Below, in pieces: positions 63,056 to 64,000 of a DNA stretch of 64,000 nt (within the stretch, counting starts at the first letter, position 1; each line of letters begins with the position of its first letter). The notes under the pieces were generated by a model. That model saw only the letters and a list, made by a program, of their open reading frames with translations, was not told where the DNA came from and searched no databases. Origin of the DNA: Glossina fuscipes (lineage: Eukaryota; Arthropoda; Insecta; Diptera; Glossinidae); NCBI RefSeq assembly GCF_014805625.2, contig NW_023998431.1, forward strand, positions 4,595,067 to 4,659,066, given 5' to 3'. A program made the position numbers and the translations under genes.

Positions 63056-63989
63056 TTATGCACCATGAATGATTCGAACAGCTCCACACTTCTTTGGGGC
63101 TTCGATTCCTTTTACTATTGAACGATGTGTCAAGACGGCTAAGGCACACTTCAGTTCCACAATGATCGCATCATTCGAGCTAAGCGTTTTTCCCTGGAGT
63201 ATACTTTTGAGATTTTCGGAAAGACAGTAACTGCCAGTGACCAACTCTGAAGACTAAGAATCGGTCGCACATTGATCTTTTTGTCGGGATATGAATAAAC
63301 GCGATACCCGATGGGAAACAAGTTTTCTCTTGCCCTAATTTCCGAATAAAATAGTGAGCAGTGATACCCTATGGATATCCTTAGGATTTCATTTACCTTT
63401 CCCCACTTAACTCCAAGATTGACCAGAATTGTTTTGTGATTTCTGCTATATCTTCAGAATCATCGATTCTCGTTTAAGACGAGCAAATCACCAATGTATT
63501 GTTGTTTTCGATAGAGAAAGTTTACCATAAGTCGTCCTAACTTCTTCCTAAGTTTGGAATGTAGTGTTCGAAATACAAACTTTGCTAATGCTTTGAAAAT
63601 AATAAAAGTATCATCACTTAGGCGACTGCATTTCAAAAACAAATGATCCAATTACATGATGTATTGATAGATTTTGTTGAGGAATTGACCCTTTACAAAA
63701 ATAATATACACTTTTCATTAGAGAGGACACCGACGGGTAAATTCTGGAAATTATAGGGATACTACGAGCACAGTAACAATTAAGGAGGCGATCATGTTTG
63801 CTTATCTTCGTCGTAAGAGGAACGATGGGAAAGATTTCTGCCGATATATTTTGTTAGGAGCGAACAGGACACTTGCAAAACGAATAATTGCGGTAGAGTT
63901 ATATATGGCACACGAACAACTCCACAAACAAATATTTTACCTCTGAGAAACATCTGCTTTGCAATATCCTTTCCTTGAAGGGTATTCAC
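63056..63989 (-). other. Three successive minus-strand open frames, unassigned
   Basis: Open frames of 62-65 codons at 63989-63792, 63651-63460 and 63244-63056 all lie on the minus strand in three different frames. They read partly as ordinary protein (for example GKIFVCGVVRVPYITLPQLF, then RKKLGRLMVNFLYRKQQYIG, then SNDAIIVELKCALAVLTHRS). This could be a decayed coding sequence, such as a transposase, but no motif of a known family is visible and chance is not excluded. Confidence 0.2.
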
Positions 63990-64000
63990 AAAAGAACCAT

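Larger units (their letters stand above)
16965..64000 (+). other. Intron 4 or beyond (at least 47 kb), no confirmed exon
   Basis: After the phase-2 donor at 16965 I found no exon I would call with confidence. Three acceptor sites that keep the phase open for a few to about 30 codons are reported as findings (27817, 34867, 55789). The rest is AT-rich sequence with transposon relics, dispersed repeats and simple repeats, listed separately. Stretches where I see nothing beyond short random open frames include 17000-19050, 19400-23200, 25800-29040, 30110-32530, 34180-38370, 39870-41280, 42340-43270, 45380-47060, 49260-52690, 53040-57050 and 58350-61880. Confidence 0.4.

Noticed and set aside
1..64000. 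Search for CRISPR arrays, rRNA, intact tRNA genes, phage or operon structures
   Set aside because: Nothing with regular spacers, conserved rRNA words or polycistronic organisation was seen; all features fit a eukaryotic nuclear genome.

Overview
The window looks like a piece of an AT-rich insect nuclear genome, most likely a true fly, and a tephritid-like fly is my best guess. The reasons are very long introns with canonical GT/AG splice signals, a (CAG/CAA)n polyglutamine coding tract, abundant short simple repeats, and many decayed transposable elements of types common in flies (an I-clade LINE with a TAA-repeat tail, a jockey-superfamily LINE, mariner/Tc debris, short dispersed repeats). 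There are no bacterial-type operons, rRNA, CRISPR arrays or phage genes. The species assignment is inference.

One protein-coding gene can be supported. It lies on the + strand and is seen as four exons whose splice phases agree: 1157-1238, 14508-14605, 14686-15292 and 16747-16964. Together they encode an initiator methionine candidate, a short basic start, a highly charged Glu/Lys/Arg helical stretch, a long polyglutamine region interrupted by an assembly gap of exactly 100 N (14837-14936), and a Ser/Pro/Ala-rich low-complexity part. The gene is unfinished at 16964 (donor in phase 2), so it must continue, either in an exon I could not identify with confidence in the remaining 47 kb or beyond the window. 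I do not recognise the gene.

Layout: 1-1156 is upstream low-complexity sequence. 1239-14507 is a 13.3 kb first intron filled with dispersed repeats, including an inverted pair near 2950-3470 and 9970-10480, plus a tRNA-Glu-like relic near 13146. 14508-16964 is the exon cluster. 16965-64000 is intronic or intergenic sequence with a jockey-like LINE fragment (24930-25760), a mariner transposase relic (39244-39441), an I-clade LINE relic (43614-45366), a Tc-like transposase relic (about 58090-58250) and at least two families of several-hundred-base repeats present many times in both orientations. All transposon open frames are broken, so none looks active.

I found no convincing new multi-gene system. 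The most worthwhile leads are the unrecognised polyQ gene with its mis-sized gap, the candidate downstream exons, the dispersed non-autonomous repeat families, and a few unexplained open frames.
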